A DNA stretch of 23,418 nt from an uncultured Lachnospiraceae bacterium (GCA_910586275.1 CAJUIM010000052.1:1-23418); one strand, 5' to 3'; shown: positions 14,351 to 23,257, counted from the stretch's first letter. The notes: generated from the sequence alone by a model not told the origin. Program-made: numbers and translations.

Positions 14351-15103
14351 ATGAAAACAACACAGGAAGTCATGGATGCGCAAGGCATCTGCCCAATCAA
14401 AGGCCGCCCGGAAGCACAGGCATGTCCCCCTGATCCGCTGCATGACGCAATAAAAGGCTTTATGCAGCGGGAACAGCAGGAAAAAATTGACAAATACCAT
14501 ATTCTGAACAAAATTGCCGTCAAGGGAGGGATTCTTTTTACCGGCTCTTCTCTTATGGAACAGTTCCCTGTCCTGGAACTGATGATGAATGCAGGAATAC
14601 ATAAAATCGCTTATAACCGCGGGGTGGGAGGCTTCACTACGGATGATATGCTGCGCAATATGGAAGCGCAGATTTTCGGTACGGAACCGTCCCGGATTTT
14701 TATCAACATCGGCACCAATGACATTGCCAATTCCTCCGTCACTTTCCGTCAGGCACTGAGCCACACACTCCAAAACTATGCCGAAATCCTCCGTCAAATA
14801 AAGGAACGGCTGCCGCTGGCGGAGGTTTACTTAATGGCATATTATCCGGTAAACGACACGGACAAAATACCGGATGCCCAATGGGCAGAAAACATGTTCG
14901 TCAACCGGAACAACCGAAATATCCCGATTGCCAACACCGCAGTCGAAAAACTTGCCGCAGAGTTCGGCTGTCACTACATAAATGCCAACGCAGGGCTTAC
15001 CGATGAACGGGGCATGCTGAAAAAAGAATTCACCGTGGAAGGCATCCATATGTATGCCAACGGATATCAGGTTGTATTTGAAAACCTGAAAAAATATCTT
15101 TGA
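14351..15103 (+). CDS. SGNH/GDSL-type hydrolase
   Basis: A 250-residue SGNH-hydrolase-fold esterase/lipase. Block I is ILFTGSSLMEQFP with the nucleophile serine, block II NRGVGG with the oxyanion glycine, block III IFINIGTNDI with Asn, and block V VEGIHMYANGY with the catalytic His. The block I GDS is changed to GSS, as in acetylhydrolase-like members. No signal peptide is seen, so it is probably cytoplasmic; deacetylation of a carbohydrate or another ester is a family-level guess. The ATG at 14351 is preceded by AAAGGAG at 12 bases; the frame extends upstream to 14315, but that start has no ribosome site. It is the only intact plus-strand gene in the window. Confidence 0.88.
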   Translation: MKTTQEVMDAQGICPIKGRPEAQACPPDPLHDAIKGFMQREQQEKIDKYHILNKIAVKGGILFTGSSLMEQFPVLELMMNAGIHKIAYNRGVGGFTTDDMLRNMEAQIFGTEPSRIFINIGTNDIANSSVTFRQALSHTLQNYAEILRQIKERLPLAEVYLMAYYPVNDTDKIPDAQWAENMFVNRNNRNIPIANTAVEKLAAEFGCHYINANAGLTDERGMLKKEFTVEGIHMYANGYQVVFENLKKYL

Positions 15104-15147
15104 ATCGGAAGCCGGCTATTTGATTGGTCTGGAAAGGAATTTACATT

Positions 15148-15595
15148 ATGCCAAAGAAGACACAGCAGTTAAAGCCCGATACAGTACTGAAAAATTACTG
15201 GAACGACAACGGACAGTTTGCCGATTTGTTCAATGCCGTACTCTTTCACGGCGAACAAGTGATTTTTCTATGCCATAAAACATAACGTAGACAAAACCGT
15301 GGTCATGACAGTTGCAGGAGCAACCAACAGCCGTATTGATTACAATGCTTTTGAAAAAGGAGATGGTGATATGTGTACTTTATTTGAGGAAATTGCTAAA
15401 GAAGGCTGGACGGAAGGTATCGCAAAAGGCAAAGCAGAGGGCAAAGCAGAGGGAAAAGCAGAGGGTATCATCGAAACAGGACTTGATTTGGGTCTGGCCG
15501 AACATGACATTTTAATAAGACTGCAGAAAAAATTGAATATATCCCAACAGAAAGCACAGGAATACTTTGAGATTTTTGGCAGACAGTCAAACTAA
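15148..15595 (+). pseudogene. Internally deleted Rpn-family/PD-(D/E)XK nuclease transposase-like gene
   Basis: An ATG at 15148 with a GGAAAGGA ribosome site opens a frame coding MPKKTQQLKPDTVLKNYW and NGQFADLFNAVLFHGEQ, the N-terminus of Rpn/PD-(D/E)XK transposase-like proteins. It stops at 15285. From about 15263 a different frame continues with FYAIKHNVDKTVVM, then AGATNSRIDYNAF, MCTLFEEIAKEG and a charged AKGKAEG tail to 15595, the C-terminus of the same family. The central catalytic part, which should be a couple of hundred residues, is missing at a junction near 15262-15268. This is a deletion remnant and not two small genes. Confidence 0.8.
15428..15463 (+). repeat. Three 12-bp tandem repeats (GKAE coding)
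   Basis: GGCAAAGCAGAG occurs twice and GGAAAAGCAGAG once, encoding three in-frame Gly-Lys-Ala-Glu units within the pseudogene's C-terminal part. Short repeats of this kind are usual in the Glu/Lys/Gly-rich hinge of Rpn-like proteins and vary in number by slippage. Confidence 0.8.
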
Positions 15596-15640
15596 GTAAC
15601 TATAGTTCCTCCCCTCAACAGACAAGGAACCCTTCCTTCT

Positions 15641-15718
15641 GGGCACTCCCGAAACCGTTTCGCTTTCCTTCCCACATCTTTGCCCGTAAACGAAAGCAAA
15701 ACGGTTCCGGGAGTGCCC
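15641..15718. repeat. 78-bp inverted repeat between convergent genes
   Basis: A left arm at 15641-15667 and a right arm at 15692-15718 are complementary at 25 of 27 positions around a 24-base loop. A small perfect stem, AAGGAA-CCC-TTCCTT, lies just before it at 15624-15638. The element sits between the plus-strand pseudogene and the 3' end of the VWA gene on the minus strand. Neither side has a clear U run, so it may be a bidirectional terminator of unusual kind or a small palindromic mobile repeat. Confidence 0.7.
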
Positions 15719-15735
15719 GGCGGCTTCCCATTGAT

Positions 15736-16857
15736 TCATACTACCTTCGCGATAAACTCCGCCAGTTCCTCCGGCGTCATCGCCCCCACCAAAGCCCCCA
15801 TATCGGCCAGCACTGCCGCTGCATGTCTGTCATAATTAGGGTTGGCCTCCATATCCAATGCGGTCAGCACCACCAGCTTTGCCCCGCTCTCGATAATTCC
15901 CTTACTGACCTGATACATATTCTGGTATCCGCCTCCCTCATACAGATCCGAAACCAAGACCACCATAGTCCGGTAAGGAAAATCAATCAGCCGCTCACAG
16001 TAGGAAAGCGCCCCTGCAATATTGGTCCCGCCGCCCAGCTGAATGCTCATCAGAGTTTCCACCGGGTCGCTGACATAACCGCTTAAATCCACCACATTGG
16101 TATCGAAAATCACCAGCTTGGTATCCAGCATAGGAAGCTTCGCGAAAATCCCTGCCATAACCGCGCTGTGAATAACGGAATCCAGCATAGAGCCGCTTTC
16201 GTCCACACAGATAACCACCCGCCACTGATTATACTTCTTCATGCGGGCATTGAAATAAACCTGCTTCAGCACAAGCTGCTGCCGCTCCGTGTCATAATTC
16301 TGCAGATTTCGCTTAATAGTCTTTTTTATATCCAAATTACGCACCGAACGCACAGGACTGCTGGAATTCCGGTTCAGCCTGCCGAAAAAAGACTTCCTCA
16401 TATCCTGTTCCAGTTTCCGCAGCAGTTCCTCTGCCACCTTGCGGACAATTTCCCGGGCCAGAACAAGCACTTCCCCTTTCATCATATGCTTCAGCCCCAG
16501 TATTGTCTTCAGCAGTTCCTTATTCGGCTCCAGCTTCCGAAGCACCTGGGGATCCGTCAGAAGTTCCGTCATGCCGTATTTCTCCAACGCATGGTGTTCC
16601 ATAATTTCTACGGTCTGTTTGGGAAACAGTTTCTTCACCTTGGAAAGCCAGTGCGGAACCGTAAGCCGGGAATCCCCGTTCCCGCCCCCTTCCTTTCTGA
16701 TTCCCTGCTCTTCTCCGTATTCCCTGCCATACAGATAGTCCAAGGCCTCTTCCATATCCATCAGCCTTACGTTTTCTTCGGAAAAAGATATCTGCCCGGC
16801 GGCATATTTCCCCAGAACAAGCCGCCAACGGTTCAAAATCTCCTGTTTGTCTGCCAT
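15736..16857 (-). CDS. VWA (MIDAS) domain protein of a MoxR-type cluster
   Basis: A 373-residue protein with a helical N-terminal half and a C-terminal von Willebrand A domain (about 210-373). The metal site is complete: Asp219-x-Ser221-x-Ser223 in VDESGSM, Thr278 in GGGTNIAGAL and Asp304 in LVSDLYEGG. Such proteins act with MoxR AAA+ ATPases, which are thought to remodel or activate partner proteins in the cytoplasm. I chose the ATG at 16857, with GGGGAG 6 bases upstream; the frame runs open to 16938, but that part is repeat sequence with no ribosome site. It is the last gene of the operon, about 80 bp after the DUF5682-like gene. Confidence 0.9.
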   Translation of the reverse strand: MADKQEILNRWRLVLGKYAAGQISFSEENVRLMDMEEALDYLYGREYGEEQGIRKEGGGNGDSRLTVPHWLSKVKKLFPKQTVEIMEHHALEKYGMTELLTDPQVLRKLEPNKELLKTILGLKHMMKGEVLVLAREIVRKVAEELLRKLEQDMRKSFFGRLNRNSSSPVRSVRNLDIKKTIKRNLQNYDTERQQLVLKQVYFNARMKKYNQWRVVICVDESGSMLDSVIHSAVMAGIFAKLPMLDTKLVIFDTNVVDLSGYVSDPVETLMSIQLGGGTNIAGALSYCERLIDFPYRTMVVLVSDLYEGGGYQNMYQVSKGIIESGAKLVVLTALDMEANPNYDRHAAAVLADMGALVGAMTPEELAEFIAKVV

Positions 16858-16886
16858 ATTCATCTCCCCCAAATATATGTTGGAAC

Positions 16887-16909
16887 GTGTCTGAAAAATG
16901 CTTTCTGCC
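16887..16909 (+). repeat. Partial copy of the 85-bp palindromic repeat
   Basis: GTGTCTGAAAAATGCTTTCT and the next three bases match the minus strand of 3393-3415 at 21 of 23 positions. It lies in the 80-bp gap between the DUF5682-like and VWA genes. The second arm is missing or degenerate, so this is probably a decayed copy. The short plus-strand reading frame starting here is a by-product of the repeat. Confidence 0.55.
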
Positions 16910-16937
16910 GGATTCTCAGAGCGGCCTTTCCGTTCCA

Positions 16938-19394
16938 TTATGCATGCGGAATGTGCTTACTTTCCCCTGTCTCATGCATCGCTGCGCTTGCATATTCATC
17001 CAGTTCCCTGCCGTACCCGTACCAGTCCGGCATCACTTCCCCAAGCCGCATAAGATCCTCCCCCTTCTTTCCGTGAAGCCCAGCCGCCATCCCTGCGATC
17101 CGATCGGTCTCCGAAGGAGTGAAATAAGTGAACGCCATCCGCAGCTGGGGCAGCAGTTCCATGAATTCCCCTTCTTCCACCTGCCCGAAAAAAGCGTCCA
17201 GCATCCCCAATATCTGCCCTCCTATAAATATCAGATCCTTGGCCGTATAAAACAGCCCCCGGAAAAACACCGCCGTCTGCAGCATCTGTTCCCGCGTACC
17301 TGTCAGATACCCCCGGCAGGCCGCTTCCACAGCCTCCGATGTCTCCCGTCCGCTTCCGTACAATATCCCGTGAATGCACCCATTCAGCCCCGCATGGATT
17401 CCCGAATCCTGCAGCATCCGGCACAGCGCATCGTAGTAAGACTCCTTTTCCTGCCCCATATCCATATTCTCCCTGCCCGTCACCTGATACAGCAGCTTGA
17501 CGGCATCCATGCAGGAACCCAGATTCTCGTCCTTAATGCCCCCCATGGAAGGAAGCAGCATAATCAGCTTCCGCACACCGGCATGGAGCAATTCCCCCAT
17601 TTTCAGTTCCGAACTATACAGGGTACTCAGTTCTTCCATCATCATCAAAGATTTCAGCGCATCGGCAATGGAATAGAAATCCCCATCCTGCAAAATCATT
17701 TCCTGCACCCGGCCGTAAACCGCCTCCTGCTGACCCGACAGCCCCATCTCAAATACCTTCGTCAAAAGTACCGCCGCCTCCCCGGCGCCCATATCCTTCC
17801 TTAACTGCTCCCGCACCAGACTGTCTGCCGCCTCTTCTACCGTCGCCCCATGGACGGATACGTCAATCAACGCCGCCGGCACCTGTGCGCTCCATTTATA
17901 TTTCCAGATTTCCCGCAGCAAGTTCTTATCCTTCTTCAGCTGTAAATCAGGCCCCTTGGCACGTCTGGCAAAAGATGTCTCCAGAAATACCATCCGGTGC
18001 AGGAACATACTTATTTTCCGATGCTTCTTTCCTGAGAATATGGACAGCGTCACTTCTGTCTCCATGGCAGAATGAGCCTTCAGCCCAAACCCTTTGCACT
18101 GCAGTTCAAAATCCCGGATAATGGGCGGCACGTCCGCCTCCCGGCACAGCTTTCCCATCCCCCGTCCCGTCATCTGCCTCTGCAGAATCCGCAACGGCGT
18201 ATCCGTGGCAATGTTATATTCCCCTTTTACATAGGAAGCCAAAACCGCATCCCATAATTCATAGGCTCCCGGCTGCGGCTTCCCCCGCAGTTCGGCCAGC
18301 CCCTTTGCCATCTGCCACGCACAGATTTCGTCATAGGTGGAAAGATATCCTTCCTTCTTTCTTACCTCCTTGCCGGAAGACACGAGAAAATCCAAGACCG
18401 CTTTGCCATACGTTCCTTCCGGTTCTTCCATCCCCTCCCATATTTTCTGATAAAAACCGGTGAAGGGCATGCCGCTGGCATAACCGTTCAGGGCATCCGC
18501 GGCCTCCATAGTATAGGGCATCATATATACACTCTGGTCTTTTTCCGGCACTCTGCCCGAAAGCTTTCCCGCCGCTTTTAATGTATGTGCCCATTTTTCC
18601 TCGGACAGCCGCTCTGCCAGCCCTGCTGTATGGAATCCTCCGGTGACCACCAGAATCCGGTACCGGCTTTCCCCCGTTCCGTTCCCGCCATGCAAAGCCG
18701 TCCCGTCCGAGCCGTGGGCTGCGGCCCACTGTGCAATCCGCGCCGCCATATGCGCCTCCCGCTCCAAACAGCCCTCTTCCGCCAATGCCTCTGCCGGCGT
18801 ATTCTCCCTGGCCAGCCTGCAGTATACGCCCAAATGGGAAAACCAAATGCCGCTTTCCTCATACAGCCCGTTCAGTTCGAAATACTTTTCCCAGAATTCG
18901 TCAAAATTGCGGAGCCCGGTCTTTTCACATAGCCGCCGGATATATGTATTTCTGGACAGCAGATAATCATCGTTATAATTATTCTTCTCCCCGTCCTTCC
19001 GAAGCCCTTTCCCCTCCGAAGACGCTGCCAGGATATCCCCATAAGGCAGGTCAATAAAAGCCGCGGGAATCCCTTTTTTCGCCGCCGCGCGCACGGCGGT
19101 CAGTTCCGGGGAATATTCCAGGAACGGATAGTAGCATTTATAATGCCCTTTGTCTTCCGTAATCCGCCCTGTCTTGTCATAATAAGAATAATATATGGCG
19201 AAAGGTCCCTTAGTCCCCTCATCCGTTATCACCGGCAGCAACGCATTTGCATTGTCCGGCCCTTCCACCAGAACCGCGGAAGGCTTCCACTCCTCCATCA
19301 CCCTCCCTATCTGGAAAGAACAGGCGGGGCTGTGATGCCGCACCGGAAGCAGCATTATTTCAGCCATTTCCTCGCTTCGTAATATTGTTTCCAT
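16938..19394 (-). CDS. DUF5682-family protein of a MoxR-VWA cluster
   Basis: An 818-residue protein I recognise as DUF5682-like, a family commonly encoded between a MoxR ATPase and a VWA protein. Function is unknown. The first 260 residues show LLPVRHHSPAC (15-25), VLVEGPDNA (41-49), AAKKGIPAAFIDLP (about 104-117) and ILVVTGGFHTAGL (247-259). The spacing and pattern recall the TraB/TIKI superfamily (its GTxH, E, iDR and GxGH motifs), so a hydrolase-like N-terminal domain is possible; this is inference. The remaining 550 residues are mostly helical, with no motif I can name. The ATG at 19394 has GAGGG 6 bases upstream and overlaps the AAA+ gene by 40 bp; the ATG at 19367 (overlap 13 bp) is an alternative. 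No signal peptide or membrane segments are seen. Confidence 0.82.
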   Translation of the reverse strand: METILRSEEMAEIMLLPVRHHSPACSFQIGRVMEEWKPSAVLVEGPDNANALLPVITDEGTKGPFAIYYSYYDKTGRITEDKGHYKCYYPFLEYSPELTAVRAAAKKGIPAAFIDLPYGDILAASSEGKGLRKDGEKNNYNDDYLLSRNTYIRRLCEKTGLRNFDEFWEKYFELNGLYEESGIWFSHLGVYCRLARENTPAEALAEEGCLEREAHMAARIAQWAAAHGSDGTALHGGNGTGESRYRILVVTGGFHTAGLAERLSEEKWAHTLKAAGKLSGRVPEKDQSVYMMPYTMEAADALNGYASGMPFTGFYQKIWEGMEEPEGTYGKAVLDFLVSSGKEVRKKEGYLSTYDEICAWQMAKGLAELRGKPQPGAYELWDAVLASYVKGEYNIATDTPLRILQRQMTGRGMGKLCREADVPPIIRDFELQCKGFGLKAHSAMETEVTLSIFSGKKHRKISMFLHRMVFLETSFARRAKGPDLQLKKDKNLLREIWKYKWSAQVPAALIDVSVHGATVEEAADSLVREQLRKDMGAGEAAVLLTKVFEMGLSGQQEAVYGRVQEMILQDGDFYSIADALKSLMMMEELSTLYSSELKMGELLHAGVRKLIMLLPSMGGIKDENLGSCMDAVKLLYQVTGRENMDMGQEKESYYDALCRMLQDSGIHAGLNGCIHGILYGSGRETSEAVEAACRGYLTGTREQMLQTAVFFRGLFYTAKDLIFIGGQILGMLDAFFGQVEEGEFMELLPQLRMAFTYFTPSETDRIAGMAAGLHGKKGEDLMRLGEVMPDWYGYGRELDEYASAAMHETGESKHIPHA

Positions 19395-20542
19395 AATCCA
19401 CCCTCTTTACTGCTCTTATCCTTTATCACCGTCTGGAAATATGCCTTTACTTTATCCAAATCCTCCTTATTCTCCTTGGAAACTGCACCTACCAGATTCT
19501 GCACAAGACAGTCCACATCCATCCGCCCGTCGCCGTAGTAATAACCGGTCAGCAAAGTCTGATAATAAACGGACACTGCCTCTGCCGTGCTCATGACCGC
19601 CGCCGGCTTATCGATCCGGTGTCCGTAAGAGGAAACCCCTTCCCGCAGTTCATGATAGGTAGAAGCCAGCAAATCCGCCACATCCTCATCCAGTTCCGTC
19701 TCAATGCTGCTTTCTTTTGCCAGTTTTCCTGCCTCATTTAAGATAATCTGCTTTTCCATGGACACTTCCCTCACCGGCATCACCGTCTCGAAATTAAAAC
19801 GGCGTTTCAGTGCGCTGCTCATCTCATTGACTCCCTTATCCCTCGTATTGGCCGTCCCGATTACATTGAACCCGGGACGCGCAAACAAAAATCCTTCGTC
19901 CCCCAGTTCCGGCACATTCAATACCTTATCGCTGAGCACGCTGATTAAGCTGTCCTGAATTTCCGCCGGAGTCCTTGTAATCTCTTCGAATCTTGTAAGA
20001 ATCCCCTTCTCCATGCCTACATACAGCGGAGCCGGAACCAACGCTTCCCTGTTCGGCCCTTTCGCCAACAGCAGAGCGTAATTCCAGGAATATTTTATCA
20101 TATCCTCGGTAGTCCCTGCGGTTCCCTGAATGGTATTGGTGCTTACGCCGCTGATTGCTGCCGAGAGCATCTCCGAAAGCATGGTTTTCGCCGTCCCCGG
20201 TTCTCCCACCAGCATCAGCCCCCGGTTCCCCGCCAGCGTGACGATACACCTTTCCACCAATGCGTCATTGCCGAAATATTTCTTTTCCACCCGGTATTCC
20301 TTCCCCTGATAGCTAATGGGCTTGACGCTCCCCAGGATAAAGGTGCGGACTGCTTTGGGCGACATCTGCCAGTTTGCCGGCCTGCGCCCCGTATCCGTGT
20401 TTTTCAGTGCCTCCAATTCTTCCCTATACCGCTCCTCCACCGGCGGCTTTATACTTTCCTGCATTTCTTCCCTCATTTCTGCGCGGCCGTTTACATCCGG
20501 CATATTTGCGGATGCCGCGCCGGCTACCATTGCATTTCCCAA
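19355..20542 (-). CDS. MoxR-type AAA+ ATPase
   Basis: A 395-residue AAA+ ATPase. Walker A GEPGTAKT is at 113-120, Walker B is TRFEEITR (Glu186-Glu187), the sensor-1 region is NVIGTANTRD, and an arginine-finger region ALKRRFNFE lies near 244-252, all typical of MoxR-group ATPases. The N-terminal 60 residues are charged and helical. The partner genes downstream (DUF5682-like and VWA) are the usual MoxR companions, so it probably powers remodelling of a substrate bound by the VWA protein. A TTG at 20542 with AAGGGGG about 9-10 bases upstream is the best-supported start; the ATG at 20530 is the alternative. It lies only 14 bp after the beta-mannosidase gene, so the two are co-transcribed. Confidence 0.9.
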   Translation of the reverse strand: MGNAMVAGAASANMPDVNGRAEMREEMQESIKPPVEERYREELEALKNTDTGRRPANWQMSPKAVRTFILGSVKPISYQGKEYRVEKKYFGNDALVERCIVTLAGNRGLMLVGEPGTAKTMLSEMLSAAISGVSTNTIQGTAGTTEDMIKYSWNYALLLAKGPNREALVPAPLYVGMEKGILTRFEEITRTPAEIQDSLISVLSDKVLNVPELGDEGFLFARPGFNVIGTANTRDKGVNEMSSALKRRFNFETVMPVREVSMEKQIILNEAGKLAKESSIETELDEDVADLLASTYHELREGVSSYGHRIDKPAAVMSTAEAVSVYYQTLLTGYYYGDGRMDVDCLVQNLVGAVSKENKEDLDKVKAYFQTVIKDKSSKEGGLWKQYYEARKWLK

Positions 20543-20556
20543 GATTTGCTTCCCCC

Positions 20557-23085
20557 TTACCGACAGCCCGTTCCATGGGCAATGTCAAATACTGAACGCA
20601 CCCGGAACTGCTTTGCGTCCCCTTCCACGATCTTCACCCGTCTCTCCCCTGCCTGCATGTCAAAAAAGTTATCGGACAGCCGCACATCCCCGTCTATCCC
20701 TTCTATGCACACTTTCTGGGCAAATGCCGCCGCGTTTACCACCACTTCATCCCCTTGCACGCTGCAGGTAAGCTGCGGATCCAAAAAATGATAATGCTTC
20801 GGTGCAGTAAACAGGCAGTTATTGGCAGATACCGTTTCCCCCTCCACCACAAACTCATAATCCAGATTCACGGACAATTCATCGTACGCCGCCAAATCTA
20901 TTTTTTCCAGCCATACCCCGGACAGTGCAGGAACCGTCACCTGCTCGCTGCCCTCTGTCAGCACGCCGCTGTCCGGACCGCACAGCTTCCACCGTACCTG
21001 GCCGCTTACTTCCCGCATGGTTTCATTTGCCACATGAAGTCTTGCCGACTTCTCAATAGGTGCAGGCTGGGCAATACAGAAAGGCCTTTCGCTCAGTTCC
21101 CCTTTTTCCTCACAGGAAACCATCACCGGCGCAAACATCCTCTTTTCCGCATAATGCAAGGCCTTCCACCGACCGTAATAGTCAATGCTGGACCAAGAAG
21201 CCACCGGCCAGATATCGTTCAGCTGCCATACCACTGCCCCCATGCAGCGTCCCCGGTACCGCCGGAAATGCTCCACTCCGTACCGGATGGCATCCGCCTG
21301 CAATAGCTGGGAGGCATAGAGCAGGCTGTCAAAATCTTTCGGATAAAGATAAGTTGCCGACAGATAGTTCATGATCTTACCGTTTGCCGCCTGATTACGC
21401 TGATGCATCTCCATCACTCTGGAGAAAATATTCCGGTCTTCCTCCCGGGTAAATGTCTCTACCGTCCGCAGGCAGGGAAACGACTGAAAACCGAATTCGG
21501 ACAGATACCGAAACCTGAATTTCCGATATTCGGTAAAAGGTTTATTTCCATGCCATACATCCCAGTAATGAGTATCCCCCCGGTTCTCGTCCCAAGGATT
21601 GTCATAATTGCCGCCGGAAGAAGGAGAGGACGGCCAGTAAAATGTCTGGGGATCCTCTTCTTTCAGAATCTTCGGGATAATGTATTCAAAAATCTTAATG
21701 TAATCATACTTCTGTTTCTCGGACGGTTTCCACGCCCCGTCCAGCGTCTGCGTCTCCATCTCATTATTGCCGCACCAAAGCCCGAGACAGGCATGATGCC
21801 TGATCCGCCTTACGTTTTCCCTGATTTCCTCCGTGATATTGGCCTCAAACTCATCGTCCAGTTCATAGGACGCACAGGCAAACATAAAGTCCTGCCAGAC
21901 CACAAGCCCCAGCTCATCGCATATGTCATAGAAGAAATCATCCAAATAATAACCGCCGCCCCATACCCGGATACAATTGTAATTGGCCGCTATGCAGTCC
22001 TCCAGCAGCTTTCTCGTCCTCTGCGCCGTGACACGGCCGAGAATATTATCCTCCGGGATATAATCCGCGCCCATGGCAAATATTTTCACGCCGTTTACCT
22101 CATGGGCAAAACAGTTCCCCCACTGGTCGGCCTCCGTATTCACCGTCATCGTCCGCAGCCCGATCCGCCTTTCCCACATATCCAGCAGCTTCCCGTCTTT
22201 CTCTTCCAGCCTTACCTGTATCTCATACAGCGGCTGTTCCCCATAACCATGGGGCCACCATAAGGCCGGATTCTCAATCCGCAGCTTATACTGATTTTCC
22301 CCAGCCTCCGGCTCATAGATACGCCCGTCCGGCCCGGTCACCTTGATTCTCACTTCCGTACGGTCCGCAATTCCCGCATCCCCACTGTCACCGCCCGTAC
22401 TATCCTGCCTGCCGGTTCCGTCACGGAACAGTTCCACCGTCACATCCACATCCAGTTCCACCGCATCCGCTTCCTGTGCCTGTGTCACATATACCGATTC
22501 CAGCCTTGCGTTTTCCACTGCCAGCAGCCATGCCTTCCTGAAAATACCCGCATCGGGCAGCCTCGGGCCCCAATCCCAGCCCGACATGCAGTGGGCTTTC
22601 CGTAAATGCGGGAAACCCTCGATGCATTCCGCACCGCCGCCGGTATAGACTTTTTCATTCTCCTCCCGGCAATATTCCGTAGGGGAGTGGAACACCACCT
22701 TCAGTTCATTCACTCCGGCCCTTGCCAATTCCTGCACATCATATTCCCAGCTTCGGTACATATTGCAGGCATGCCCCAAGTATTCCCCATTCCAATAAAT
22801 ATCCGCCAAAGTATCCAGCCCGTCAAACCGCAGCAAAAGCCCGTCCGCCGCCAGCAAATCTTCCTCCACTTCCACTTCCGTCAGAAATTCAAAATCATTT
22901 TCCATCAGCTTCAGGGCATCCAGTTCATTATCCCTGTAATACGGGTCGGGCATCAGACCCTTTTCCAGCAAGGCTCCGTATACAGAACCCGGTACCGCAG
23001 CATCTATATACTCCTCCGGAATCCCATACACATTTTCCCCCAGCACCCGCATTTTCCATATGCCGTTCAGTTCTTTCCTAATCAT
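20557..23085 (-). CDS. GH2-family beta-mannosidase
   Basis: An 842-residue glycoside hydrolase of family 2, beta-mannosidase type. It has an N-terminal jelly-roll (about 1-190, with WDWGPR at 170-175), Ig-like domains, a TIM barrel (about 310-640) and C-terminal beta domains. RVWGGGYY (363-370) is characteristic. The acid/base is Glu442 in GNNEME and the nucleophile Glu530 in LSEFGFQSFP. It removes terminal beta-mannose from manno-oligosaccharides or N-glycan cores. There is no signal peptide, so it acts in the cytoplasm on imported oligosaccharides. AAGGCGG lies 8 bases before the ATG at 23085. It is the first gene of the four-gene operon with the MoxR cluster, a combination with no obvious functional link. 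Confidence 0.93.
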   Translation of the reverse strand: MIRKELNGIWKMRVLGENVYGIPEEYIDAAVPGSVYGALLEKGLMPDPYYRDNELDALKLMENDFEFLTEVEVEEDLLAADGLLLRFDGLDTLADIYWNGEYLGHACNMYRSWEYDVQELARAGVNELKVVFHSPTEYCREENEKVYTGGGAECIEGFPHLRKAHCMSGWDWGPRLPDAGIFRKAWLLAVENARLESVYVTQAQEADAVELDVDVTVELFRDGTGRQDSTGGDSGDAGIADRTEVRIKVTGPDGRIYEPEAGENQYKLRIENPALWWPHGYGEQPLYEIQVRLEEKDGKLLDMWERRIGLRTMTVNTEADQWGNCFAHEVNGVKIFAMGADYIPEDNILGRVTAQRTRKLLEDCIAANYNCIRVWGGGYYLDDFFYDICDELGLVVWQDFMFACASYELDDEFEANITEEIRENVRRIRHHACLGLWCGNNEMETQTLDGAWKPSEKQKYDYIKIFEYIIPKILKEEDPQTFYWPSSPSSGGNYDNPWDENRGDTHYWDVWHGNKPFTEYRKFRFRYLSEFGFQSFPCLRTVETFTREEDRNIFSRVMEMHQRNQAANGKIMNYLSATYLYPKDFDSLLYASQLLQADAIRYGVEHFRRYRGRCMGAVVWQLNDIWPVASWSSIDYYGRWKALHYAEKRMFAPVMVSCEEKGELSERPFCIAQPAPIEKSARLHVANETMREVSGQVRWKLCGPDSGVLTEGSEQVTVPALSGVWLEKIDLAAYDELSVNLDYEFVVEGETVSANNCLFTAPKHYHFLDPQLTCSVQGDEVVVNAAAFAQKVCIEGIDGDVRLSDNFFDMQAGERRVKIVEGDAKQFRVRSVFDIAHGTGCR

Positions 23086-23216
23086 CTTGTTTTCCGCCTT
23101 TCATTCTCTCATTGCCTAGTTTCTCTTTATCGGCTTTCCCATGTTCGCTGCTCCTTATCTCTTCCTTCCGCAAACCTGCCCCTGCCTTCCCGTTCCGATA
23201 ACCTATTATGAAAAAA

Positions 23217-23244
23217 ATTGTATCATAAAGCAAGCGGAAAGCAA
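23217..23244 (-). promoter_or_regulatory. Promoter of the beta-mannosidase operon (extended -10)
   Basis: On the minus strand TGATACAAT (23217-23225) is an extended -10 box; TTGCTT (23239-23244) lies 16 bases upstream of TACAAT as a partial -35. The leader to the ATG at 23085 is about 125 bases and contains no structure I can name. In the 333-bp stretch 23086-23418 I see only this promoter, the palindrome over its -35 and the repeat at 23300-23337. Confidence 0.6.
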
Positions 23245-23257
23245 ACCTTTTTGCTTT
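23238..23257. promoter_or_regulatory. Operator-like palindrome over the -35 of the beta-mannosidase promoter
   Basis: AAAGCAAA-CCTT-TTTGCTTT is a perfect 8-bp inverted repeat that covers the -35 hexamer. Size and placement suit a repressor of the LacI or GntR type controlling carbohydrate use. The regulator gene is not in the window. Confidence 0.5.

Noticed and set aside
16858..16938. A 27-residue longer N-terminus of the VWA protein
   Set aside because: It lies in the decayed repeat and lacks a ribosome site, whereas the ATG at 16857 has GGGGAG at good distance.
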